This document shows positions 26,806-33,801 of a stretch of 34,759 nucleotides of DNA, one piece after another (position 1 is the stretch's first letter; the number at the start of each line of letters is the position of its first letter). The DNA lies in contig SLJB01000103.1 of the NCBI GenBank assembly GCA_007135335.1, positions 1-34,759 on the forward strand. Reading direction: 5' to 3'. The notes below the pieces were generated by a model. It did not search any database. It was not told where the DNA came from and was given only the letters and a program-made list of their open reading frames with translations. This stretch comes from Balneolaceae bacterium (GTDB lineage Bacteria; Bacteroidota; Rhodothermia; Balneolales; Balneolaceae). The translations under genes and the position numbers were made by a program.

Positions 26806-27003
26806 TTATTCGAATATCATCATGTAAGCATCAAAAAAAGCACTAACAAGAATCAACTCAATTAATTTTAAACCTACAATCAGGAAAATCCCCACTGTTT
26901 TGTCGGGTTCGGCCTTAGCATCAGATTTTGAAAGCGTGATTTTAAAACTCTCCGTTTGAATCCAATCGCGGCCATGCCTATTTTCGGTCTGCAAATAAAT
27001 CAT
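26806..27003 (-). CDS. Possible small membrane protein (65 aa)
   Basis: A 65-codon ATG frame lying wholly in the 380-base divergent gap between ppdK and the YfcC gene. Its second half reads as one membrane helix (KTVGIFLIVGLKLIELILVSAFF) after a charged segment. No family is recognised and no good ribosome binding site is visible. It may be chance, and no other gene is seen in the gap. Confidence 0.25.
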   Translation of the reverse strand: MIYLQTENRHGRDWIQTESFKITLSKSDAKAEPDKTVGIFLIVGLKLIELILVSAFFDAYMMIFE

Positions 27004-27021
27004 AGCCCTTATTGTGTTTCT

Positions 27022-28395
27022 ATGAAATTTAAAATGCCACACACACTTACGCTGCTCTTCTTTTTGATGGTGGCCGCACTCGCAGCAACCTGGATTATTC
27101 CGCAGGGAGCTTTTCAAACCGAAGTGGTTAATGGTAGGGAAGTGGTGGTTCCGGGTACTTTCGAAGTAGCCGAAGATGGCGAATTCCTCAGCCCAATATC
27201 CCTGTTTACGGCAATACCAAGGGCGTTTGCGGCAGCGCAGGATATCATATTTTTCCTCTTTATTATTGGCGGTGTGATGGCAGTTATCCGCAAAACCGGC
27301 GCCATTGATGCACTGCTTGGCAGGCTGCTTGAAAAACTTGGAGGCCGGCCCGGAACACTCATATTTATCGTGGTATTTGTTTTTGCGTTAGCTTCGAGTG
27401 CGGTTGGGGCATCAGCGGAGTATATACCTTTTGTGCTCATACTCGTAGCACTGTGCCGCAGTATGAATATGGATACAATGACGGCTGTGGGGATTATCGT
27501 GGCCGGATATGGAATTGGGTACGGAGCGGCAGCTTTTAATCAATATACAGTTGTAGTGGCACAGGGAGTGGCAGGCTTGCCAACATACTCCGGTATGGAA
27601 GTGCGCCTCGCTATGATGGTGCCTTTTGTGATGATCGGTGCACATCACGTGTGGAATTACTCACGAAAGGTTCAGGCGGAACCTTCAAAAAGCTTAATGT
27701 TCGGGATTGAACCGCCTGATGCCGGAGCCCCGCCGAAAGAGTACCCGGCTTTATCACTGACCCATATCTCAATTTTGATCTCATTTATTGTTGCACTGGG
27801 TGTGGCGGTGTATGGAATCAGATATAATGGCTGGTATCTCACAGAGTTGGGGGCTGCCTTTTTAATACTGGGAATTGTTGCTGCAATCATTGGCAGAATT
27901 GGCCCCAGCCTCATGGCAAAGGAGTTTGTGATAGGCGCGAGGGAATTAACTGAAACGGCCCTGCTTGTAGGTGTTGCAAGAGGTATTGCATTGATTATGG
28001 AAGATGGTGAAATACTTCACACCATCGTAAACGCTCTGTCTGTTCCACTCGGCATGGTAGGCCCGGAGCTTTCTGCGGTGGGTATGATGATTATGCAAAC
28101 CATACTCAATCTGTTTGTGCCCTCCGGCAGCGGGCAGGCATTTGTTACGATGCCGCTTATGGCTCCGCTGAGTGATCTCCTCGGGGTGTCAAGACAAATT
28201 GCCGTACAGGCATTTCTCTTTGGTGATGGTTTTGCCAATATGATTGTACCCACAAACGCAGTACTGATGGGCATTCTCGGAATGGCAGGTGTTCCGTACG
28301 ATCGCTGGTTCAGATTTTGTTTCCCGCTCTTATTGAAACTGCTGGCATTTGCTGCGCTCTGTATGGTGGGGATGGTAGTTTTTGGATTCTCCTGA
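27022..28395 (+). CDS. YfcC-family membrane transporter
   Basis: A polytopic protein of 457 residues from the ATG at 27022; the upstream part of the frame begins with TTG and looks non-coding. About 12 hydrophobic helices are visible. Family signatures include TWIIPQGAF after the first helix, AAQDIIFFLFIIGGVMAVIRKTGAID, ASSAVGASAEYIPFVLILV, GYGAAAFNQYTVVVAQGVAGLP, and near the C-terminus NLFVPSGSGQAFVTMPLMAPLSDLLGVSRQ. YfcC/ArcD-type carriers move amino acids, short peptides or dicarboxylates; the substrate cannot be told here. The stop abuts the stop of the convergent alginate-lyase-family gene. Confidence 0.9.
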   Translation: MKFKMPHTLTLLFFLMVAALAATWIIPQGAFQTEVVNGREVVVPGTFEVAEDGEFLSPISLFTAIPRAFAAAQDIIFFLFIIGGVMAVIRKTGAIDALLGRLLEKLGGRPGTLIFIVVFVFALASSAVGASAEYIPFVLILVALCRSMNMDTMTAVGIIVAGYGIGYGAAAFNQYTVVVAQGVAGLPTYSGMEVRLAMMVPFVMIGAHHVWNYSRKVQAEPSKSLMFGIEPPDAGAPPKEYPALSLTHISILISFIVALGVAVYGIRYNGWYLTELGAAFLILGIVAAIIGRIGPSLMAKEFVIGARELTETALLVGVARGIALIMEDGEILHTIVNALSVPLGMVGPELSAVGMMIMQTILNLFVPSGSGQAFVTMPLMAPLSDLLGVSRQIAVQAFLFGDGFANMIVPTNAVLMGILGMAGVPYDRWFRFCFPLLLKLLAFAALCMVGMVVFGFS

Positions 28396-29613
28396 TCACG
28401 GGCTGCTTTCAAAATGGTTCACATCTTCAGGATATCGCAGGAAAACAATTTCAGGATTTCTGATGAGAGGATGTATTCGCTTGATCTCATGATAAAAAGC
28501 AGGGTTTTCGATAAAAGCTGATGATTTGAACAGAAGATCAAGATAAAGCCTGTCACTGTCTGTACGATCCATCGGATCGAGGATGTCATCAAAATCGGCT
28601 GTTTGCATGAGGCTGATTAAATAGAGAACACCGTCTTCTATCGTTCCTCCAAACAGAGATCTTCTTTGTTGCAGATCTGCATTCAGATGCTCTGCATACA
28701 TCAAAAGCTCAAGCCACCCGCTTATATTGTAGATGCTGTAATGTTCCGGTCTTGGTCTGCGTGTTTCATATCGTTGACGGCCATTTCTTGTGATCTGCCG
28801 ATTTATACGTTTGGCTGAAACTGTTTCAAGGTGGAGTTTTGCAAAATCAGTTTGATCTAAATAGACCGCTATGGTAACAACCTGCACATCATACCACGTG
28901 CCATGATTGTTTTTCGATTCCATCTCTTTTAACCCAAATTCACTATTTCGCAGCCAGTTCAGATAATGTGTAAACCAATTTTGTATTGGTTTTTCAATGG
29001 CATCATTCCAAAGACCGGACTCTTCAAGCAACGGGATGGATTGAATCACACGTACGAGCCACCATGTGTCGATGACTCCGTAAGATCTGCCGGTGTCAAC
29101 TCCGCGAATCATCTGTGCATGCTCAAGATGAGGAAGCATGGCCGTGTTCGGATCAATGAACCAGGTGTACAGCTGGTTCATTGCGTGTTCAGCATAGATC
29201 TCATTCCCGGTTGATTTGTAAGCAAGAGCGAGTACTTCAGTCCGTTTAGCCATTTCAATCATTGCCGGAAGATCTGATCTGTCAGTTCTGGTATCAGGAT
29301 TTACATGCCCATCCACTCTGATGTAGGGAAGCCCGTCAGAACCGGCCGGATCAGGCCACCAGTAGCATGCCATGCTTGCGTATGTTCCGGGGTGAAATCC
29401 GAGGTATTGATTTTTTTCATTGTTTATCGAGACTGGTTTTTTTGTTGCAAGGCTGTCAGCATTTTTGATAAGATTTTCGAAAGCTCCGGTAATAACAAAC
29501 CGGTTTGTTTGATCAGAGCTATAATCAGAAGAGGATTCAAAATCAGTACATTGAAAAGAGAAGAGCGCAATCCCCGCGATGAAAAAGCAGAAAAGCTGTA
29601 CGTTTTTATACAT
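28396..29613 (-). CDS. Alginate lyase family lipoprotein
   Basis: A 405-residue protein with a lipoprotein-like signal (ALFSFQC, Cys22). The body matches the alginate_lyase (PF05426) alpha-toroid: YASMACYWWPDP, ALAYKSTGNEIYAEHAMNQLYTWFIDP, MLPHLEHAQMIRG, YGVIDTWWL, and the conserved NNHGTWYDVQVVTIAVYL, which contains the asparagine and histidine expected at the active site. Such enzymes cleave mannuronate-type polysaccharides by beta-elimination. No other alginate genes (SusC/D, KdgF, PL17) are present, so the substrate is uncertain. It converges on the YfcC gene with no gap. Confidence 0.87.
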   Translation of the reverse strand: MYKNVQLFCFFIAGIALFSFQCTDFESSSDYSSDQTNRFVITGAFENLIKNADSLATKKPVSINNEKNQYLGFHPGTYASMACYWWPDPAGSDGLPYIRVDGHVNPDTRTDRSDLPAMIEMAKRTEVLALAYKSTGNEIYAEHAMNQLYTWFIDPNTAMLPHLEHAQMIRGVDTGRSYGVIDTWWLVRVIQSIPLLEESGLWNDAIEKPIQNWFTHYLNWLRNSEFGLKEMESKNNHGTWYDVQVVTIAVYLDQTDFAKLHLETVSAKRINRQITRNGRQRYETRRPRPEHYSIYNISGWLELLMYAEHLNADLQQRRSLFGGTIEDGVLYLISLMQTADFDDILDPMDRTDSDRLYLDLLFKSSAFIENPAFYHEIKRIHPLIRNPEIVFLRYPEDVNHFESSP

Positions 29614-29643
29614 GGTTAAACAGTTGCACTATAGAGAGTTTGT

Positions 29644-29683
29644 ATAGTATGAAGATAGTGAATGATGAATCACTTGATACTAT
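29644..29683. promoter_or_regulatory. Imperfect palindrome upstream of the sigma/Spy cluster
   Basis: ATAGTAT (29644-29650) pairs with ATACTAT (29677-29683), and inside it AGTGA (29657-29661) pairs with TCACT (29670-29674). It lies in the 143-base divergent gap about 75 bases before the LTxxQ protein gene. It could be an operator; no factor is known. Confidence 0.35.
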
Positions 29684-29756
29684 TATCAAACGATTATTGC
29701 CTTTTTACGTCTAATCCAATAGAACAGAACCATAGATTTAACAACAGGTGAAAGCC

Positions 29757-30479
29757 ATGAAAAAAATAGTAATTTTAGTAATATTTGCATTCTTTATAAA
29801 AATGGATGGAATGGCCCAGCCGGGTCAGCAGTCCGGTGTATGGATGTCGGGTGGTCAGCACTTCATTGTGCAGCATGGAGAAGCTCTTCAGTTAACTGAT
29901 GATCAAAAGAAAGAGATCTTAGCTGTATCGATTGAAGGCCGGACTGAGCGCAGGTTTACTCAACAGCAAAACCGACGGGATGGCAGGGGCGCTGTAAGAG
30001 GTAATCGTCAAATTAATCAGCGTGAGGCAGGGGTTCGGGGCAGCGGCCGTGGCCTTTACGATGAGGGAAGGTTCGAATACAGAGCAGAAATGCAGCAAAA
30101 ACTGAACGAAATTTTGACAGCTGAGCAGCGTGAAAAGCTGGATGCCATCAGAACTGAACGCATCAACAGTATGGACGAAATTCGTACATTACGGCATGAG
30201 GTTATGATAGAAAAAGCAGGACTGGAAGGCGAGAAAGCCGCCAGGGTAAAAGAACTGCTCGATAATCATGCAACAGGCAGACCTGCTTGGGCCGGCGCTA
30301 CAGACAGAGAAGAAATGCTTCAGCTGCGACGCGAAAGACGGGAAGAGATGACAGATATTCAAAACGAACTCAAACAACTGCTTACGGCAGCAGAGTATGA
30401 GAGGTTACAATCGTTTATGATGCAGGGACAGCCTGTGAATTCAAACAGAAACAGAGCTCCCGGCTTCAGAAACAGGTAA
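29757..30479 (+). CDS. Exported LTxxQ-motif (Spy/CpxP-like) protein
   Basis: About 240 residues from the ATG at 29757 (AGGTGA just upstream; an in-frame GTG lies at 29748). A signal peptide ends near GMAQPGQ. The mature protein is highly charged and helical. Two copies of the LTxxQ motif are plain (LQLTDDQKKEI and EILTAEQREKL) and a third is degenerate (LLTAAEYERL), as in the Spy/CpxP/ZraP periplasmic chaperone-sensor family. An Arg/Gly-rich insert lies between the first two. It is directly upstream of the sigma factor gene, with 35 bases between them, and is probably in the same operon. Confidence 0.75.
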   Translation: MKKIVILVIFAFFIKMDGMAQPGQQSGVWMSGGQHFIVQHGEALQLTDDQKKEILAVSIEGRTERRFTQQQNRRDGRGAVRGNRQINQREAGVRGSGRGLYDEGRFEYRAEMQQKLNEILTAEQREKLDAIRTERINSMDEIRTLRHEVMIEKAGLEGEKAARVKELLDNHATGRPAWAGATDREEMLQLRRERREEMTDIQNELKQLLTAAEYERLQSFMMQGQPVNSNRNRAPGFRNR

Positions 30480-30514
30480 GCAGAAATAATGCAGAGGAAC
30501 GCGGTGAAAGTGTG

Positions 30515-31027
30515 ATGGATAAAGACATCAGGAAAAAATTCCAACAAGAGATACCGAATCTTTATCCGCGTCTTCACCGTGCACTCTCTGCATATCTGTC
30601 CGGCTCTGCACTTGACCCCGAAGATATTTTACAAGAGGCATTTTTGAAAGCATACAAAAATATCGGCCGATTTCAGGGGAATTCAACCCTCTACACGTGG
30701 CTCTACTCAATTGCGAGGAATATCTGTATTGATGAGTTCAGAAAACAGAAAAAGGAGAGCGGAAGAAGTTCAGTGCCGGTAGAGGAGCACCGGATTGAGT
30801 CTGATGAGTTTAAACATCGTGATGAACGTGATGATATTTTAGAACTCAGAAAAGCGATATCGGAACTTCCTGAGTTGCTGAGAACCATAGTGATCATGAA
30901 ATCGGTGGACGGATTAAGTTATCCTGAAATTGCAGAAGTAACCGGAATAAATGAGCAAACCGTAAAAAACAGAATGTTCCGGGCTCGTAAAGAGCTCGCT
31001 CAATTAATGAAAAATTACAGCATGTGA
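30515..31027 (+). CDS. ECF-type RNA polymerase sigma factor
   Basis: A 170-residue sigma-70 family protein of ECF layout. Region 2 spans about residues 34-80 (DPEDILQEAFLKAYKNI, GNSTLYTWLYSIARNICIDEFRK). Region 4 spans about 108-160 (ISELPELLRTIVIMKSVDGLSYPEIAEVTG, then INEQTVKNRMFRARKEL, the recognition helix-turn-helix). No extra sensory domain is present. The TGA overlaps the start of the next gene (TGATG), typical of a sigma/anti-sigma pair. It presumably controls its own cluster, but no matching promoter pair was identified. Confidence 0.95.
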   Translation: MDKDIRKKFQQEIPNLYPRLHRALSAYLSGSALDPEDILQEAFLKAYKNIGRFQGNSTLYTWLYSIARNICIDEFRKQKKESGRSSVPVEEHRIESDEFKHRDERDDILELRKAISELPELLRTIVIMKSVDGLSYPEIAEVTGINEQTVKNRMFRARKELAQLMKNYSM

Positions 31028-31485
31028 TGGAACTGAAACGACTTCAATTGGAAAGAAAAATTATTGATGCTGCAGACGGAGCGTTAACGTCGGAGGAGAT
31101 GCGGCAGCTGAAAGCTGAGTTACAGGATTATCCTGATCTTCTCTCGGATTTTCATGACATCATGAAACAGCCGGATTTATCTGCACTTTACGGATCAGCA
31201 GATGAAAAAAGTAATTTCAAAAACCAGATTTCTAATATTCAACACGCAATTAATCAATATGAATTCCAAAACAAGAGCTTTGAAGAGGTTTCACTTATTT
31301 GGTTCAGGAAATACGCGATTGCAGCATCTATAGCTGTGCTGGCAGTTACATCTGTGTTCAGAATAGAATCAGTTTCTGAACATCAAACAGACAGTGAGTA
31401 TTTGATCAGCGAAATTTTTTACCCCAATCTTGAAAGTGAAGCAGACGATTATATGATCTATCTGGAAGAATTATCAACTCAATAA
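31027..31485 (+). CDS. Putative anti-sigma factor
   Basis: About 152 residues from the ATG at 31027, which overlaps the sigma factor stop (TGATG). The N-terminal part is soluble and helical (RKIIDAADGALTSEEMRQLKAEL) like anti-sigma domains. A single membrane helix follows at about 95-112 (KYAIAASIAVLAVTSVF), with a short acidic periplasmic tail. There is no zinc-binding HxxxCxxC motif, so it would be a non-ZAS type. The role rests mainly on position and topology. Confidence 0.7.
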   Translation: MELKRLQLERKIIDAADGALTSEEMRQLKAELQDYPDLLSDFHDIMKQPDLSALYGSADEKSNFKNQISNIQHAINQYEFQNKSFEEVSLIWFRKYAIAASIAVLAVTSVFRIESVSEHQTDSEYLISEIFYPNLESEADDYMIYLEELSTQ

Positions 31486-31495
31486 TCCATAAAGA

Positions 31496-31969
31496 ATGAA
31501 TACAAAACAAAAAGCAGTAGTGGCATATTTCGTGATTTTTCTGGTTGGATTGATAACCGGGTTGTTGATTAAAGACCAGGTTATTCCGGGTACAGATACC
31601 GGTCAGATTGAAATAGCTGAACGGGAAAGAGGCGAGCGGCCGGGCTGGATGAACCGCCAGCGAGGTGAAAGGCCTGAACGAGCTGTGGTCAGAAGAAATT
31701 TATCACGTCAATTGGATCTGGAGGGTGATCAGGCGGAAGCTTTTATGGAGAGGCTCAGTGAGTATCATACAGAAATACGGGGTATTATTCGCGAGCTGCG
31801 AGAGGATGAGAGAGAAGCAGTAGCCGAAAAGTACAAAGCTTTCAGAGAAGAACTGGCAGAACTGTTAAATGACGAACAACTCAAGAAACTTGACGGAATA
31901 GCTCACCCGGATTCCATTCGATCTGCCGGAGCACAAAGAATGAGATCATCGGGCCGGCCGGGATTGTAA
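31496..31969 (+). CDS. Membrane-anchored Spy-like (heavy-metal-sensor type) protein
   Basis: A 157-residue protein with an N-terminal membrane anchor (residues 6-27, VVAYFVIFLVGLITGLLI) and an Arg/Glu-rich helical periplasmic part. It has the paired helix signatures of the Spy/CnrX group (LSRQLDLEGDQAEAFMERLSEYH and LAELLNDEQLKKLDGI). Family members sense metals or misfolded proteins and can signal to an anti-sigma factor, as CnrX does to CnrY. It closes the sigma/anti-sigma cluster, 10 bases after the putative anti-sigma gene. No obvious His/Met metal-binding cluster is seen, so the ligand is unknown. Confidence 0.72.
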   Translation: MNTKQKAVVAYFVIFLVGLITGLLIKDQVIPGTDTGQIEIAERERGERPGWMNRQRGERPERAVVRRNLSRQLDLEGDQAEAFMERLSEYHTEIRGIIRELREDEREAVAEKYKAFREELAELLNDEQLKKLDGIAHPDSIRSAGAQRMRSSGRPGL

Positions 31970-32010
31970 ATATGTCAGCCGGAATTAAAAATTACTCTGT
32001 TTAAGTTATT

Positions 32011-32388
32011 TTATGCAACAGCATTAGCAGGCATGAAATTATGAAGAGCACCTACCAGATCTGACTTTGAAACCGGTTTTTGTAAGAGACCGGAATTCAG
32101 AATTGTTTGAATTTCACTGAATAGGTCAGAATCATTCAAAGCAGTTATAAAAATTACAGGCACTTCAAATCTTTCCCTGATTTTTTTCACTGTTTGAACA
32201 CCGTTCATCTCACCTTTCAGATAAATATCCATTAAGATCAGATCAGGAGTATACTTGTCAACTTCGCTCAGTGCTTCATCACCGGACCTGCATACGGCAG
32301 ATACGCCGTAATTCTCACTTTCCAGAATCTTTTTGAGTACTGTAGATTGAATAAAACAGTCCTCTACGATTAATACCTGGTTATTCAC
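32011..32388 (-). CDS. Single-domain response regulator (receiver only)
   Basis: A 125-residue CheY-like receiver. The acidic pair is Glu9-Asp10 (LIVEDCF), the phospho-acceptor is Asp54 (LILMDIYLKG), with Thr82 (FITA) and Lys104 (LQKPVS) completing the active site. There is no output domain. The start is GTG. No histidine kinase is nearby, so partners are encoded elsewhere; such proteins act in phosphorelays or by protein contact. It is convergent with the Spy-like gene across about 40 bases. Confidence 0.93.
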   Translation of the reverse strand: MNNQVLIVEDCFIQSTVLKKILESENYGVSAVCRSGDEALSEVDKYTPDLILMDIYLKGEMNGVQTVKKIRERFEVPVIFITALNDSDLFSEIQTILNSGLLQKPVSKSDLVGALHNFMPANAVA

Positions 32389-32430
32389 GTTTCCAGATGT
32401 TTAAGATTAGTATTAAACTACTGATTTCTA

Positions 32431-32498
32431 AAGCGCTATTGCTTATGTAATTACTTATTGAAGCGCCATTGCTCCGGGTTTGATGATTGCATCAAACC
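32431..32498. promoter_or_regulatory. Direct repeat plus hairpin upstream of the response regulator
   Basis: AAGCGCTATTGCT (32431-32443) recurs as AAGCGCCATTGCT (32461-32473), 12 of 13 identical, 30 bases apart. Directly after it GGTTTGAT (32477-32484) pairs with ATCAAACC (32491-32498), an 8-bp stem with a GATTGC loop. This is 40-110 bases upstream of the minus-strand response regulator start. It could be an operator or 5' leader structure; nothing is proven. Confidence 0.35.
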
Positions 32499-32870
32499 TG
32501 CATGTTGTCTGATATAGATTGCTAGCATAAAGTTAAGAAATAGTAAATATTATACAAGAGATCTGATGATTATAAGAAAATTCTAACAGTCTCATAAGGC
32601 AGCTGGAATTCGCATATACTCAACCGCCCGGAAAAGGGATTACCTACACATCGTAGAAGATTGAAAATTTTACGCACAGATCAGGGACGAAATCCTCAAA
32701 CATCTAAAATTAATTACCCATGAATTGGGGTATGCTTGTAATTTCTTTAAATAATTTAGGGATGGAAGCGATTTTACTTTATTGATTATTGAGGACCTGC
32801 TTACCTTTTAATGCGGTTTCGAGATGCGGCATTACTATTTATAAGTCAGTAAAAAGAGCTGTTTTTTTGC

Positions 32871-32940
32871 AACCCCGGCTGCAGGCTATTCGTTATAAAG
32901 GCCTGTAATATCTGCCGGGATATAAATTAAGCCCCGGCTG
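32871..32940 (+). promoter_or_regulatory. Structured leader with mutually exclusive hairpins
   Basis: CCCGGC at 32874-32879 can pair with GCCGGG at 32914-32919, enclosing a second stem CAGGC (32882-32886)/GCCTG (32901-32905). The same GCCGGG can instead pair with CCCGGC at 32933-32938. The two structures exclude each other. The element ends 51 bases before the ankyrin gene start. It resembles an attenuator or riboswitch-like leader but fits no family I know. Confidence 0.4.
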
Positions 32941-32991
32941 AAAATTTATCAGGAAAATCTAAAAATTAAATACGAGTACTCAGGTAAAAAA

Positions 32992-33465
32992 ATGAAGTAT
33001 CAAGTAACAAAAATAATCACAACGATCTTAATGGCAGTACTGTTTACAGGTACTGTTTTTGCAACAGAAACGAAAGTAGCAGACGATCTGATTGAAGCTG
33101 TTCAAACTATCGATTTAGTTAGTTTAAATGTACTTCTATCTGAAGGAGCTGCCATAGACACTGTTGACACAGAGGGCAATACACCGTTAATGCTTGCATC
33201 AAGAATCGGAAATCCGAGAATGCTCCGAATTATTCTGGTTCACAATCCGGATATTCATGTAAGAAACAACAACGGTGAAACGGCATTGATGATTGCAGCC
33301 GAGAATGGGCAGCTTTCTGTTGTAGAGCAGCTGCTCAGCAAAGGCGCTGATATGCACGGCAAGAACAATGCAGGTTTAACCCCGCTGGATCTTGCTACAC
33401 GATTCGGGCACAGGCAAGTAATCAACATGCTTAAAAACCCGGAAGGGGATATCATTTCCAGATAA
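32992..33465 (+). CDS. Secreted ankyrin-repeat protein
   Basis: A 157-residue protein with a signal peptide (MKYQVTKIITTILMAVLFTGTVFA). Three to four ankyrin repeats follow: residues about 30-60 (degenerate), 62-94 (GNTPLMLASRIGNPRMLRIIL), 95-127 (GETALMIAAENGQLSVVEQLLSKGAD) and 128-151 (GLTPLDLATRFGHRQVINML). Ankyrins mediate protein contacts; periplasmic members in other bacteria are linked to catalase or stress protection, and no partner gene is here. It follows a 600-base non-coding stretch with a structured leader and ends in a good terminator. Confidence 0.9.
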   Translation: MKYQVTKIITTILMAVLFTGTVFATETKVADDLIEAVQTIDLVSLNVLLSEGAAIDTVDTEGNTPLMLASRIGNPRMLRIILVHNPDIHVRNNNGETALMIAAENGQLSVVEQLLSKGADMHGKNNAGLTPLDLATRFGHRQVINMLKNPEGDIISR

Positions 33466-33493
33466 ACAGTCTGACTTTGATAAAAAGCTTACA

Positions 33494-33527
33494 AACCCCG
33501 GCTGCATCAGCAGTTCGGGGTTTTTTT
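33494..33527 (+). terminator. Intrinsic terminator after the ankyrin gene
   Basis: AACCCCG (33494-33500) pairs with CGGGGTT (33516-33522), with an inner CTGC/GCAG stem around an ATCA loop, and seven T follow (33521-33527). The first 13 bases are identical to the start of the leader element at 32871-32883. Confidence 0.88.
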
Positions 33528-33751
33528 ATGGCTAAAAGTTGCGGAATTAGAGTTGAGAGATCGATATTAGTATTTTCTAATACCAGATTGCCAGCTATTA
33601 GAAACACTAAACACAGAATCACTTATTTGATTGTTAAACAAAAATGAAATGAAAACTAAGCTGCTGTTAATTATGGATTAATTGTATAGAAATACACATT
33701 TTGAATTTTTCAGATTGTATTGTGAAAAAATTCTAATTGTTATCATTTGTA

Positions 33752-33782
33752 AAAATCTAAATTGATTTGTTTTTTAGATTTT
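33752..33782. promoter_or_regulatory. Perfect 10-bp inverted repeat before the last gene
   Basis: AAAATCTAAA (33752-33761) is the exact reverse complement of TTTAGATTTT (33773-33782), with an 11-base spacer. It ends 19 bases before the ATG at 33802. A possible promoter (TTG near 33720, then TATCATTTG at 33741-33749) lies just upstream, so the palindrome would overlap the transcription start and could be an operator. The rest of 33528-33801 is AT-rich with nothing else seen. Confidence 0.4.
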
Positions 33783-33801
33783 ACTAAAAGCTCAGCGTAC
33801 A

